Source of the DNA: Oceanobacillus sp. HTM 045
GTDB lineage: Bacteria; Pseudomonadota; Alphaproteobacteria; Rhodobacterales; Rhodobacteraceae
DNA: 64,000 nucleotides
Assembly: GCA_009733745.1 (NCBI GenBank)
Contig: WNWL01000001.1
Span: 806,001 to 870,000, forward strand
Direction of reading: 5' to 3'
Made by a program: the position numbers and the translations under genes. Of this stretch, positions 43,894 through 53,662 are shown piece by piece (within the stretch, counting starts at the first letter, position 1; each line of letters begins with the position of its first letter). The notes beneath the pieces were generated by a model, which saw only the letters and a list, made by a program, of their open reading frames with translations, was not told the origin of the DNA and ran no database searches.

Positions 43894-45465
43894 TCAGTCC
43901 CCCGAGACCAGCGCCACGGGCGCGGTCTTCTCGCGCCGGGTCAGGAGCTTGTTCAGCGCGTGCACATAGGCCCGGGCCGAGGCGACCACCGTGTCGGTGT
44001 CGGAGGACTGGGCGGTGACGATCTTGCCGTCCTCCTCCATCCGCACGCTGACGGTCGCCTGCGCGTCGGTGCCCTCGGTGACCGCGTGCACCTGGTAAAG
44101 CGCCAGCCTCGCGTTGTGCGGCACCAGCGCCTTGACGCAGTTGAAGGCCGCGTCCACCGGGCCGTCGCCGTTGCTGGTCTGGCGGTGGTCGACGCCGTCG
44201 ATCTCCAGGATCATGTCGGCCGACTGCGGCGCCTCGGTGCCGCAGATCACCCGCAGGAACTTCACCTTGATCCGCTCCGCCGCGGCCTGCGCGGTGCTCT
44301 CCTCGACCAGCGCGATCAGGTCGTCGTCGTATACCTCCTTCTTGCGGTCGGCCAGCGCCTTGAAACGGACGAAGGCATCCTGCAACTGGTTGTCGCCCAG
44401 CTCGTAGCCCAGCTCCGCCAGCCGCGTCTTGAAGGCGTGCCGGCCCGAGTGCTTGCCCATCACCAGGTTGGACTCGGTCAGCCCCACGTCCTCCGGGCGC
44501 ATGATCTCGAAGGTGCCCGCGTGCTTCAGCATCCCGTCCTGGTGGATGCCGCTCTCGTGCGCGAAGGCGTTCTTGCCGACGATGGCCTTGTTGTACTGCA
44601 CCGGGAAGCCCGACACCGCCGCGACGAGGCGCGAGGCCTGCATGATCCGGGTGGTGTCGATCTCGGTGGCGAAGGGCATGATGTCACCGCGCACCCGCAT
44701 CGCCATCACCACCTCTTCCAGCGCGGTGTTGCCCGCGCGCTCGCCGAGGCCGTTGATGGTGCACTCGATCTGCCGCGCACCCGCCTCGACCGCGGCCAGC
44801 GAGTTGGCCGTCGCCATGCCGAGGTCGTTGTGGCAGTGGGTCGAGATCGTCACCGCGTCGATCCCCGGCACCCGCTCGCGCAGGATGCGGATGATGTCAG
44901 CGCTCTCGCGCGGCGCGGTGTAGCCCACCGTGTCGGGGATGTTGATCGTCGACGCGCCGCACTCGATGGCCAGCGCCACGGTCTCGCACAGGTAGTCCGT
45001 CTCGGTCCGGGTCGCGTCCATCGGCGACCACTGCACGTCCTCGCAGAGGTTCCGCGCGTGGGAGACGGTCTCGCGGATCTTCTCCAGCACCTGCTCCTTC
45101 GACATCGACAGCTGGTGCTCGCGGTGCAGCGGCGAGGTGCCGATGAAGGTGTGGATGCGCGGGCGCTTGGCGTGGCGCAGCGCCTCCCAGGCGCGGTCGA
45201 TATCGCCCCGCGAGGCCCGCGCCAGCCCGGCGATCACCGCCCGGTCGGTGCGCTCGGCGATGGCGCTCACCGCCTCGAAATCGCCGATCGAGGCAATCGG
45301 GAAGCCGGCCTCGATGATGTCCACGCCCATCTCGTCGAGGAGCTGGGCGATCTGGATCTTCTCCTCCAGCGTCATCGACGCCCCGGGCGACTGCTCGCCG
45401 TCGCGCAGGGTGGTGTCGAAGATCTTCACGCGCGCTTTCGGCGCGGCTGCGGTCGTGTCGGTCAT
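43894..45465 (-). CDS. leuA: 2-isopropylmalate synthase
   Basis: A 523-aa enzyme starting leucine synthesis from 2-oxoisovalerate and acetyl-CoA. Seen: [57 protein letters not shown] (metal ligands), ECTINGLGERAGNTALEEVV, GIHQDGMLKH, the GKHSGRHAFK linker, and a C-terminal leucine-sensing domain with ASARAYVHALNKLL. Feedback inhibition by leucine is expected from this domain. The ATG at 45465 follows AGAGAGAATTCCC. Upstream lie a leader peptide with five Leu codons and a hairpin, so transcription is probably also controlled by attenuation. Confidence 0.97.
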   Translation of the reverse strand: MTDTTAAAPKARVKIFDTTLRDGEQSPGASMTLEEKIQIAQLLDEMGVDIIEAGFPIASIGDFEAVSAIAERTDRAVIAGLARASRGDIDRAWEALRHAKRPRIHTFIGTSPLHREHQLSMSKEQVLEKIRETVSHARNLCEDVQWSPMDATRTETDYLCETVALAIECGASTINIPDTVGYTAPRESADIIRILRERVPGIDAVTISTHCHNDLGMATANSLAAVEAGARQIECTINGLGERAGNTALEEVVMAMRVRGDIMPFATEIDTTRIMQASRLVAAVSGFPVQYNKAIVGKNAFAHESGIHQDGMLKHAGTFEIMRPEDVGLTESNLVMGKHSGRHAFKTRLAELGYELGDNQLQDAFVRFKALADRKKEVYDDDLIALVEESTAQAAAERIKVKFLRVICGTEAPQSADMILEIDGVDHRQTSNGDGPVDAAFNCVKALVPHNARLALYQVHAVTEGTDAQATVSVRMEEDGKIVTAQSSDTDTVVASARAYVHALNKLLTRREKTAPVALVSGD

Positions 45466-45518
45466 GGGAATTCTCTCTCGCGTTTGTCTTCTCGATCCTC
45501 GGCGGCGCTGTCGGGCAT

Positions 45519-45559
45519 CCCCTGAACGCGCGCACCGCGGATCACGGCGCGCTCAGGGG
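45519..45559 (-). promoter_or_regulatory. Hairpin overlapping the end of the leuA leader peptide
   Basis: Arms CCCCTGA-ACGCGCGC and GCGCGCTCAGGGG pair across about 13 bases. The 5' arm on the transcript includes the leader stop codon. There is no T-run after it, so it is more likely an anti-structure or a translation/rho-linked attenuator than a simple terminator. Confidence 0.6.
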
Positions 45560-45609
45560 CACCTAAGGAGAAGAAGCAGGCCGAAGCCGGTATCGCGACG
45601 TGCGGTCAT
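45553..45609 (-). CDS. leuL: Leucine-rich leader peptide of leuA
   Basis: An 18-codon frame, MTARRDTGFGLLLLLRCP, with five consecutive leucine codons (CTG CTT CTT CTC CTT) at positions 11-15, ending 87 bp upstream of leuA on the same strand. By analogy with known leu leaders, a ribosome stalled at these codons when charged tRNA-Leu is scarce would change folding of the hairpin that begins at the leader stop. There is no Shine-Dalgarno, but a promoter ends about 7 bases before the ATG, so the leader may be translated from a leaderless end. The symbol is given by role. Confidence 0.8.
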   Translation of the reverse strand: MTARRDTGFGLLLLLRCP

Positions 45610-45616
45610 GGCGGGC

Positions 45617-45644
45617 ACTATACCCATCGCGGGGTGAATGGAAA
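45617..45644 (-). promoter_or_regulatory. Promoter of leuL-leuA
   Basis: On the minus strand TTTCCA (45644-45639), 16-bp spacer, TATAGT (45622-45617), then seven bases to the leader ATG at 45609. The -10 matches TATAAT at five of six positions. Confidence 0.55.
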
Positions 45645-45675
45645 GTGTTTTGACCGGGGCCCGGACCAGCCTCCC

Positions 45676-46335
45676 TTACGGCTTGAACCGCTTCACCTTC
45701 CGGCTCGGGGTGAACTCCCAGACACGGCCCTCCCAGCGGCCGGGATCGACGCAGGTGCCCTTCGACACATCCTTGATGATCGCGCCCCGGCGGATGCGGA
45801 TGTAGAGCCGGTTGAGGTCGATGCTCTGGATGTCGGTCGAGGCGACGACGCCCGTCCCCGCCGAGGCGGCGATCTTCCAGCACATCCGCTTGCCGAAGCT
45901 GCGTTTCTTCTCCCGGCCGGACGGGACGATCTTGACCACCTCCTCCGCCCCGGCGGCGCAGCCCACCAGCCGGATGCCCGCCGTGCGCGACGCGAACAGC
46001 CCCCTCAGCGCGCGGAACACCCCGGCATTGGCGAGCTTCACCGTCTCCTTGCAGAACTCGATCCCGAACCCGCCGTGGTACTTCAGGAACCGGGCCTTCT
46101 TCTCGTCCTGAAAGGCCTTCACCGCGAAGCCGTGGCAGAGGATGGTCAGCGTGCCGATCCGGTTGCCGCGCCCGAGGCGGCTCTTCACCGTGCGGAAGAA
46201 GGTGTTGAGCGTCGTCGCCCCGTTCACGAGGATGCGGTGCTGCGGCAGCACCTTGCCGCTCACCCAGTCGCAGCGCTGCGTCGAGAGCCCGTTCGCCGCG
46301 CGGCTGTCCATCACGCTGAGATCGATCGTCGCCAT
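45676..46335 (-). CDS. Possible clan CD cysteine-peptidase-like protein
   Basis: 219 aa, no signal peptide, family not firmly recognised. A strand ending in TLTILCHGF (His68) and a later strand IRLVGCAAGAEE (Cys126) lie about 58 residues apart, each at the end of a hydrophobic strand. This is the arrangement of clan CD peptidases such as C80 toxin self-cleavage domains and DUF4347. Between them is a glycine-rich GGFGIEF and a helix. The C-terminal third is strongly basic (ASRTAGI, SGREKKRSFGKR, TPSRKVKRFKP). The assignment is by pattern only. It is monocistronic, between the leuA control region and the MORN genes. Confidence 0.6.
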   Translation of the reverse strand: MATIDLSVMDSRAANGLSTQRCDWVSGKVLPQHRILVNGATTLNTFFRTVKSRLGRGNRIGTLTILCHGFAVKAFQDEKKARFLKYHGGFGIEFCKETVKLANAGVFRALRGLFASRTAGIRLVGCAAGAEEVVKIVPSGREKKRSFGKRMCWKIAASAGTGVVASTDIQSIDLNRLYIRIRRGAIIKDVSKGTCVDPGRWEGRVWEFTPSRKVKRFKP

Positions 46336-46498
46336 CGCCCGCCCCGCTCGCTTTCCGCTATTCGGAAAACGATCTCACGAACAGGCGCGTGGTGCATTGA
46401 CCCGGGTCAACGGGAGCATCAGAAACCGGAACGAAAGTGCATGAATTTACACGGAGATCCGGACGGAGTAATCGGCCCGTCAGGCCAGAGAAAGCGGC

Positions 46499-47266
46499 TC
46501 AGTAGAACGCCCCGCATTCCTCCTGCTGGGTGAAGAGAGCGATCCATTCGTCCTCGTGGCGCAGGCAGCCCTGCGTCCAGGTGCCCGAATACTCGCTGCC
46601 GTAGCCCATTGTCAGCGTCCCCTCGCCATCCGGGCGGCCGTGCAGCCAGTTGCCCTCGTAGCGCGCGCCGCCAACCCATTCGTAGACACCCTCGCCGTGA
46701 TGCACCCCCTTGCGCCAGCCGCCGGTATAGCGGTTGCCGTCGTTGGTGACGTAGCTGCCCATGCCATGCGGCTCGCCCTCGTGGTACTCGCCGTCATACC
46801 GCGCGTGCTCGCGGACGCCCTGCACCGTGTAGCTCCAGACCAGCGTGCCCTCGCCCTCCGCCTTGCCTCCCTCGCAGGGGCCGGACCAGGTCACCGTCTC
46901 CTGCGCCTGCGGGTACGGGTTCCAGACCTCGCAGCCCTCCTCGGTGGTGAACCACTGGCTGCGGGTCGCGGGGTGGAGACGGGTGAGGCGCGCGATCAGG
47001 TCCTTGTCCAGCTCGCCGGTCACCGGAAGGCCCCAGTCGGCCTGGAAGGCCCGGAGCGCGGCGACGCTCTCCCTGCGCCAGATCCCGTCCGGCCGGCCCG
47101 GGTCGTAGCCCCACTCCACCAGCGCCGTCTCGGCAGAAAGACGGTCGGCCTCGGTGACGGTCTCCGCCGCGCCGAGCGGGTCGGTCTCCGCCAGCGCCCC
47201 CGAGCCCGCCGGGACGGCGAGCGCGAGCGGGAGAACGAGGGAAAGGGCAAGCACGGACCGCCTCAT
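46499..47266 (-). CDS. Exported protein with peptidoglycan-binding-like domain and MORN repeats
   Basis: 255 aa. A Sec signal peptide (residues 1-27) is followed by a PG_binding_1-like domain at about 38-95 (ETALVEWGYDPGRPDGIWRR, SVAALRAFQADWGLPVTGEL), then, from about 115, MORN repeats (ARYDGEYHEGEPHGMGSYVT, NRYTGGWRKGVHHGEGVYEW, ARYEGNWLHGRPDGEGTLTM, SEYSGTWTQG). MORN hairpins are best known for membrane or protein contacts; combined with a cell-wall-binding module this suggests envelope anchoring. GGAGGCGCCGCG precedes the ATG. It lies 230 bp downstream of a much larger MORN protein in the same orientation. Confidence 0.85.
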   Translation of the reverse strand: MRRSVLALSLVLPLALAVPAGSGALAETDPLGAAETVTEADRLSAETALVEWGYDPGRPDGIWRRESVAALRAFQADWGLPVTGELDKDLIARLTRLHPATRSQWFTTEEGCEVWNPYPQAQETVTWSGPCEGGKAEGEGTLVWSYTVQGVREHARYDGEYHEGEPHGMGSYVTNDGNRYTGGWRKGVHHGEGVYEWVGGARYEGNWLHGRPDGEGTLTMGYGSEYSGTWTQGCLRHEDEWIALFTQQEECGAFY

Positions 47267-47495
47267 CGCGGCGCCTCCTGAAATGACCAAAAGAACCGCG
47301 CCAAGGGTGCCACCACCGCCGCCGCACCGCAACAGGGGAGCGGGGCGCTCTCGTGTCACGTTGGGCGGGAGGTCTGGAGACGGGGTCGAAGCCAGGCCGG
47401 CGAAGTCTCGGAATAAGGCGAAGCGCAAGCACCGGAGATGCGCCGCGACCGTCGCTCCGTGCGGGCGGCGCCCCGTTCCCCGGGGCGCGCATCCC

Positions 47496-48962
47496 CTACT
47501 GCGATTCCGGCGCGGGTTCCGGCAGGGTCTCGCCGTCGGGGAGGGCCGCCTCGGCCTCCTCCTTGGTGCCGCGCTTGCCGTCGACCCAGTAGCCGGCGTA
47601 CTCGGAGCCGGAAGCGTAGGTCATCACCCCGTATCCGTGCTGGCGGCCATCGATGAAGTTGCCCTTGTAGACGTCGCCGTTGGCATAGGTCGCGGTGCCC
47701 TCGCCGTGGATCTCGTCGCCCTTCCAGCCGCCCTCGTAGATGAAGCCGTCGGTCAGGGTCAGCTTGCCCAGCCCCTCGCGCTTGCCCTTGACGAAGTCGC
47801 CCTCGTAGATCGTGCCGTCCGGATAGGTGATCTTGCCCTTGCCGTCCTGCAGGCCCTCGGTCCAGCCACCCTCGTAGATGTGCCCGTCCGGGTAGGTCAT
47901 GGTGCCGGTGCCGTGATGCTGGGCGGCCTTGAAGGCGCCCTCGTAGGTGCCGCCATTGGCGTACTTGGCCACGCCCTGCCCCTCGATGACGCCTTCCTTC
48001 CAGTCGCCGTCATAGGAGCCGCCGTCGGCATAGGTGATCACGCCCTTGCCATGCGGCGCGCCGGCCTTGAACTGGCCGACATAGGTCGAGCCGTTCGGGT
48101 AGGTGGCCTTGCCCTCGCCTTGGATCTCGCCGTTCACCCAGGCGCCCTCGTAGACATAGCCGTCGGCGGCGGTGAACTTGCCCTGGCCGTGGCGGTCGCC
48201 GTCCTTGAACTCGCCCTCGTAGACGTCGCCGTTGGCGTAGACCGCCTTGCCCTTGCCGTGGCGCTTGCCGTCGAGGAAGGCGCCCTCGTAGGTGTCGCCG
48301 TTGCCGTAGGTGGCCTTGCCCGTGCCGGTGATCTGGCCTTCCTTCCAGTCGCCGGTATAGGTGAAACCGTCCGGCAGCTTGATCGAGCCCTTGCCCTGGC
48401 GCAGGCCCGAGACGAACTGGCCCTCGTAGACCGCGCCGTCCGGGTAGGTGACCTTGCCGCGGCCCTGCTGGACGCCCTCGACCCAGTCGCCCTCGTAGCG
48501 GTAGCCGTTCTCGCGGATCATCACGCCGGTGCCGTGATGCTTCGACTGCTTGAACTCGCCCTCGTAGCGCATGCCGTTGGCGTAGACCGCCACGCCCTTG
48601 CCCTCGATGACGCCGTTCAGCCACTCGCCGTCATAGGAGCCGCCATTGGCATAGGTGATCTTGCCGGTGCCGTGCGGCACCCCGTCCTTGAAGCTGCCGA
48701 CGAAGACCGAGCCGTTGGGGAACTTGGCGGTTCCCTTGCCCTGGATCACGCCATCGACCCACTCGCCGGTATACTCGTAGCCGTCCGGGGTCTTGTAGGT
48801 GCCCTGGCCGTGTTGCTTGCCCTCGCGGAACTCGCCCTCGTAGGTCGCGCCCGACTCGTATTCCTTGGTTGCGATCGCGCCGGTCTGTCCGGCTGCGGTC
48901 CCGCTCGCCGCGATCAGGATCGCCGCGGCGACGGACATGCGTACCGATTTCTCCACAGGCAT
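47496..48962 (-). CDS. Exported MORN-repeat protein with 18 full repeats
   Basis: 488 aa. After a signal peptide (residues about 9-25, ending AAGQ), eighteen 23-residue MORN units follow back to back (first GATYEGEFREGKQHGQG near residue 38), then a partial nineteenth (GSEYAGYWVDGKRGTK) and an acidic proline-rich tail. Repeat n is most like repeat n+9 throughout: for example repeats 4 and 13 share GGSYDGxWxxGVIEGxGVA, and 5 and 14 share HHGTG. The array thus arose by duplicating a nine-repeat block. GGGAGAACGG supports the start. It is likely a rigid elongated beta structure in the periplasm; no ligand is evident. Confidence 0.88.
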   Translation of the reverse strand: MPVEKSVRMSVAAAILIAASGTAAGQTGAIATKEYESGATYEGEFREGKQHGQGTYKTPDGYEYTGEWVDGVIQGKGTAKFPNGSVFVGSFKDGVPHGTGKITYANGGSYDGEWLNGVIEGKGVAVYANGMRYEGEFKQSKHHGTGVMIRENGYRYEGDWVEGVQQGRGKVTYPDGAVYEGQFVSGLRQGKGSIKLPDGFTYTGDWKEGQITGTGKATYGNGDTYEGAFLDGKRHGKGKAVYANGDVYEGEFKDGDRHGQGKFTAADGYVYEGAWVNGEIQGEGKATYPNGSTYVGQFKAGAPHGKGVITYADGGSYDGDWKEGVIEGQGVAKYANGGTYEGAFKAAQHHGTGTMTYPDGHIYEGGWTEGLQDGKGKITYPDGTIYEGDFVKGKREGLGKLTLTDGFIYEGGWKGDEIHGEGTATYANGDVYKGNFIDGRQHGYGVMTYASGSEYAGYWVDGKRGTKEEAEAALPDGETLPEPAPESQ

Positions 48963-49285
48963 CCGTTCTCCCGAAATCCGGCGGCGCCCCCGGCCGCTTC
49001 TGCTCTGTTGTTCTGTTCCGCCCGGTCGGTGACCCGTTCCCCGGACCCTTCGCTTGCAGGCCGCTCGCTGGTCAGCCGGGGCGGAAACCGGTCATTTTCC
49101 CGGCCGAAGTCTAGGCAGAGCAAAGACCCGGCACAACTCCCCTATGCACGCTGGGCGCTTGTGCACGCCCCGCGGCGAGGGTTAAAGGCGGAGCGTGACT
49201 TTCTGAACACGAGCCGTCCCGCGCCGCGGAAGCGCGGGCCGGCCCGCCCGAGAGCCCGGACCGGAAGCCGATCGGAGCCGCGACA
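48963..49285. promoter_or_regulatory. Divergent region between the MORN gene and nadE
   Basis: 323 bp with no credible gene. It should hold both promoters. The only notable local feature is a lower-GC stretch around 49090-49150 (GGTCATTTTCCCGG, GGCAGAGCAAAGACC). Confidence 0.4.
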
Positions 49286-50947
49286 ATGCCGAGAACCGTC
49301 ACCCTGACGCTCGCCCAGCTCAACCCGGTGGCGGGCGACATCGCCGGCAACGCCGCGCGCGCCCGCGAGGCGCTCGCCGCCGGCACCGAGGCCGGCGCGG
49401 CGCTGGTGCTGCTGCCCGAGATGTTCCTCGCCGGCTACCAGATCCTCGACCTCTCGGTCCGGCCAGCCTTCCTCGCCGACTGCTGGCAGGCGCTGGAGGC
49501 GCTGGCGGCGGAGACCGTGCCCGGCGGCCCCGCGCTCGCCATCGGCGCACCGATGGGCGGGCGCGGCGGGGTCTACAACGCCTTCCACATCCTGCAGGAT
49601 GGCGAGATCCGCGCCTCGGTGCGCAAGCACCACCGGCCGAACTACGGGGTGTTCGACGAGAAGCGGCTCTACCTCGAAGGCCCGATCTCCGGCCCGATCG
49701 AGATCGGCGGCTGCCGCATGGGCTTCCCGATCTGCGAGGACATCTGGTTCGCCGATGTCTGCGAGACGCTGGCCGAGAGCGGCGCCGAGATCATCCTCTC
49801 GCCCAACGGCTCGCCCTACGAGCGCGGCAAGCACGACATCCGTGTCACCCACGCCGTCTCCCGCACGGTCGAGACCGGGCTGCCGCTGGTCTATCTCAAC
49901 CTGATCTGCGGGCAGGACGACCAGGTGTTCGACGGCGCCTCCTTCGCCATCAATCCCGGCGGGCGCCTCGCGCTGCAGATGCCGGTGATGGAGGAGGCGA
50001 TCGAGTATGTCGAGATCATGGAGACCAACGAGGGCTGGCGCATCGTCCCCGGCGAACTGGCCCATGTGCCCGACACGATCGAGCAGGAATACCGCGCCAT
50101 GTGCATCGGCCTCGGCGACTACGTGCGCAAGGCCGGGTTCTCGAAGGTGCTGCTGGGCCTCTCGGGAGGCATCGACTCCGCGCTGGTCGCCGCCATCGCG
50201 GCGGATGCGCTGGGGCCGGAGAACGTGCGCTGCGTGATGCTCCCCTCACGCTACACCTCCGCCCACTCGCTGGAGGATGCCGAGGCCTGTGCCCGGGCGC
50301 TGGGCGCGCGCCACGAGACCCTGCCGATCTCGGAGGCGGTCGAGGCGGTCGGTACGGGGCTGAAGCCCTTCTTCAACGGCATGGCGGCGGACGTGACCGA
50401 GGAAAACATCCAGTCGCGGATGCGCGGGCTCTACCTGATGGCGCTCTCCAACAAGTTCGGCGAGCTGCTGCTGACCACCGGCAACAAGTCCGAGGTCGCG
50501 GTCGGCTACTCGACCCTCTACGGCGACATGTGCGGCGCCTACAACCCGGTGAAGGATCTTTACAAAACCCGCGTCTTCTCCACGGCGCGCTGGCGCAACG
50601 CCAACCACCGCCCTTGGATGCAGGCCCCCGCCGGCGAGGTGATCCCCGACCGGATCATCACCAAGCCGCCCTCCGCCGAGCTGCGCGAGGACCAGAAGGA
50701 CGAGGACAGCCTGCCGCCCTACGACGTGCTCGACTCGATCCTCGAGCACCTGATCGAGCTGGAGCACTCCGTCGACGAGATCGTCGCCGCCGGCCACGAC
50801 CGCGACACCGTGCGCAAGGTCCAGAGCCTGCTCTACATCTCCGAGTACAAGCGGTTCCAGTCCGCCCCCGGCACCAAGCTCTCCACGAAAGCCTTCCACC
50901 TCGACCGCCGCTACCCGGTGGTCAACCGCTGGCGCGACATGAGTTGA
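49286..50947 (+). CDS. nadE: Glutamine-dependent NAD+ synthetase
   Basis: A 553-aa two-domain enzyme for the last step of NAD synthesis. The N-terminal nitrilase-fold glutaminase (about 1-265) has the Glu-Lys-Cys triad in LVLLPEMFLAGYQILD, VRKHHRPNYGVFDE and MGFPICEDIWF. The C-terminal synthetase has the ATP pyrophosphatase loop LLGLSGGIDSALVAAIAADA, LPSRYTSAHSLEDAEACA, LLTTGNKSEVAVGYSTLYGD and KDLYKTRVF, and ends STKAFHLDRRYPVVNRWR. Ammonia from glutamine is channelled between the domains. The dispersed repeat follows 70 bp after the stop. Confidence 0.97.
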   Translation: MPRTVTLTLAQLNPVAGDIAGNAARAREALAAGTEAGAALVLLPEMFLAGYQILDLSVRPAFLADCWQALEALAAETVPGGPALAIGAPMGGRGGVYNAFHILQDGEIRASVRKHHRPNYGVFDEKRLYLEGPISGPIEIGGCRMGFPICEDIWFADVCETLAESGAEIILSPNGSPYERGKHDIRVTHAVSRTVETGLPLVYLNLICGQDDQVFDGASFAINPGGRLALQMPVMEEAIEYVEIMETNEGWRIVPGELAHVPDTIEQEYRAMCIGLGDYVRKAGFSKVLLGLSGGIDSALVAAIAADALGPENVRCVMLPSRYTSAHSLEDAEACARALGARHETLPISEAVEAVGTGLKPFFNGMAADVTEENIQSRMRGLYLMALSNKFGELLLTTGNKSEVAVGYSTLYGDMCGAYNPVKDLYKTRVFSTARWRNANHRPWMQAPAGEVIPDRIITKPPSAELREDQKDEDSLPPYDVLDSILEHLIELEHSVDEIVAAGHDRDTVRKVQSLLYISEYKRFQSAPGTKLSTKAFHLDRRYPVVNRWRDMS

Positions 50948-51016
50948 GGGGCGGCGGTCGTGCCGGCGGTCGGCGCGCGGGTCCCCGTCCCGCCGTCACA
51001 GAAGCGGTGAAGCTGA

Positions 51017-51175
51017 GCAAAGAGGGCCACGCCCGGCCCTGGACGGGCGTAGTGCCCCAAAAGGTCTGCTCGATTTATCCCCGCACCTCCTCCCGCCCTC
51101 CAAGCCCCTTGCAGCGTCGCAGAACGCCCGGCCCCGGGGAGGGCCGGACGTGGCCCGGGCTAGTCGCCCGAGCCG
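51017..51175 (+). repeat. Single copy of the dispersed intergenic repeat (copy 5)
   Basis: Plus-oriented copy downstream of nadE, nearly identical to the copy at 20741 over the core: CCCGGCCCTGGACGGGCGT, TCGATTTATCCCCGCACC, then the palindrome CGCCCGGCC / GGCCGG and the hairpin near CCCGGGCTAGTCGCCCG. The conserved frame is open (HARPWTGVV, PLQRRRTPG, GRTWPGLVARA) and continues from the nadE 3' spacer. The 355-bp gap to the next gene holds nothing else identifiable. Confidence 0.85.
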
Positions 51176-51302
51176 GGGTCGATGCTGCGCGAAAATCGAT
51201 GCCTCGGGAGGTAGGCGAGCGTCATGCCACGAAGGGCTGACCGATGAAAACCTCGTCCCAAGCCGCCATCCTTCAAGCGAAACGAGCCCCCAGCCCCCAA
51301 CC

Positions 51303-52058
51303 TCACTCCGCCCGCACCGCCTCCCGGTACAGCCGAACATTCGCATTGTGCTCCGCCAGCGTTGCCGCGAAGCGCAGGCCCCCTGCCCCGTCGGAGACGA
51401 AGTAGAGCAGGTCCGTCTCCGGCGGATGCGCCGTCACGGCCAGCGCCTCCAATGACGGCGCGCAGACCGGTCCCGGCGGCAGCCCCGCGTTGCGGTAGAG
51501 GTTCCAGGGCGTGTCCGCCGCGAGATCGCCCTGCGTCAGGGGCCGGTCCAGCGCCGGGTCGCCGCCGGTGATCCCGTAGCGCAGCGGCGTGTCCACCTGC
51601 AGCGCGATCCCCAGCTTCAGCCGGTTGACCAGCACCGAGGCCACCAGCCCGTAGAAGTCCGACGAAGGCGCCTCGCACTCGACCAGAGAGGCCAGCGCCA
51701 GCAACTCCCCGGGCGTCGCCACCGGCAGTCCGGGCGCACGGTAATCCCAGGCGGCAGAGAGCCGCCCCTCCTGCGCGCCGCGCATCGTCTCGACCAGCTC
51801 GCCCCGCGTCATCCCCGGGCGGAGAGAGTAGCCGCCCGGCGCCAGCCAGCCCTCCTCCATCAGGCGTTCCGGCACATCCCCGCCAAGCCCGTCCGCCTTC
51901 GCAACCAGCGCCCTGATCTCGTGCAGCGTTGCGCCCGCCGGCACCTCGAAACCCCGCACGTTCCGCGCCTGCTCGGAGGCCAGCGCCGCTCCGGGCTTCG
52001 CCATTCCGAAGACGGCGACCAGCGCCGCAAGGAGAACTGGAACGAACATCCGTCTCAT
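51303..52058 (-). CDS. Short MltG-like endolytic transglycosylase homologue
   Basis: 251 aa with a signal peptide (about residues 1-27). A YceG/MltG-like domain follows: LASLVECEAPSSDFYGLVAS (catalytic-Glu helix), VLVNRLKLGIALQVDTPLRY, WNLYRNAGLPPGPVCAPSLE and LLYFVSDGAGGLRFAATLAE. MltG cuts nascent glycan strands near the membrane. This protein is about 80-100 residues shorter than typical MltG and has a signal peptide rather than an obvious retained anchor, so it may be a paralogue of the main enzyme. ATG at 52058 is used; 52049 is an alternative. It is divergent from mreB, which fits an envelope role. Confidence 0.82.
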   Translation of the reverse strand: MRRMFVPVLLAALVAVFGMAKPGAALASEQARNVRGFEVPAGATLHEIRALVAKADGLGGDVPERLMEEGWLAPGGYSLRPGMTRGELVETMRGAQEGRLSAAWDYRAPGLPVATPGELLALASLVECEAPSSDFYGLVASVLVNRLKLGIALQVDTPLRYGITGGDPALDRPLTQGDLAADTPWNLYRNAGLPPGPVCAPSLEALAVTAHPPETDLLYFVSDGAGGLRFAATLAEHNANVRLYREAVRAE

Positions 52059-53640
<1,582 letters not shown>

Positions 53641-53662
53641 CCGCCTGGAAAGGGAGGCGGGT

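Noticed and set aside
47496-48962. Regular DNA repeats that could suggest a CRISPR or satellite array
   Set aside because: The period is 69 bp, in frame, with third-position variation, and encodes MORN units; no spacer-repeat structure exists.
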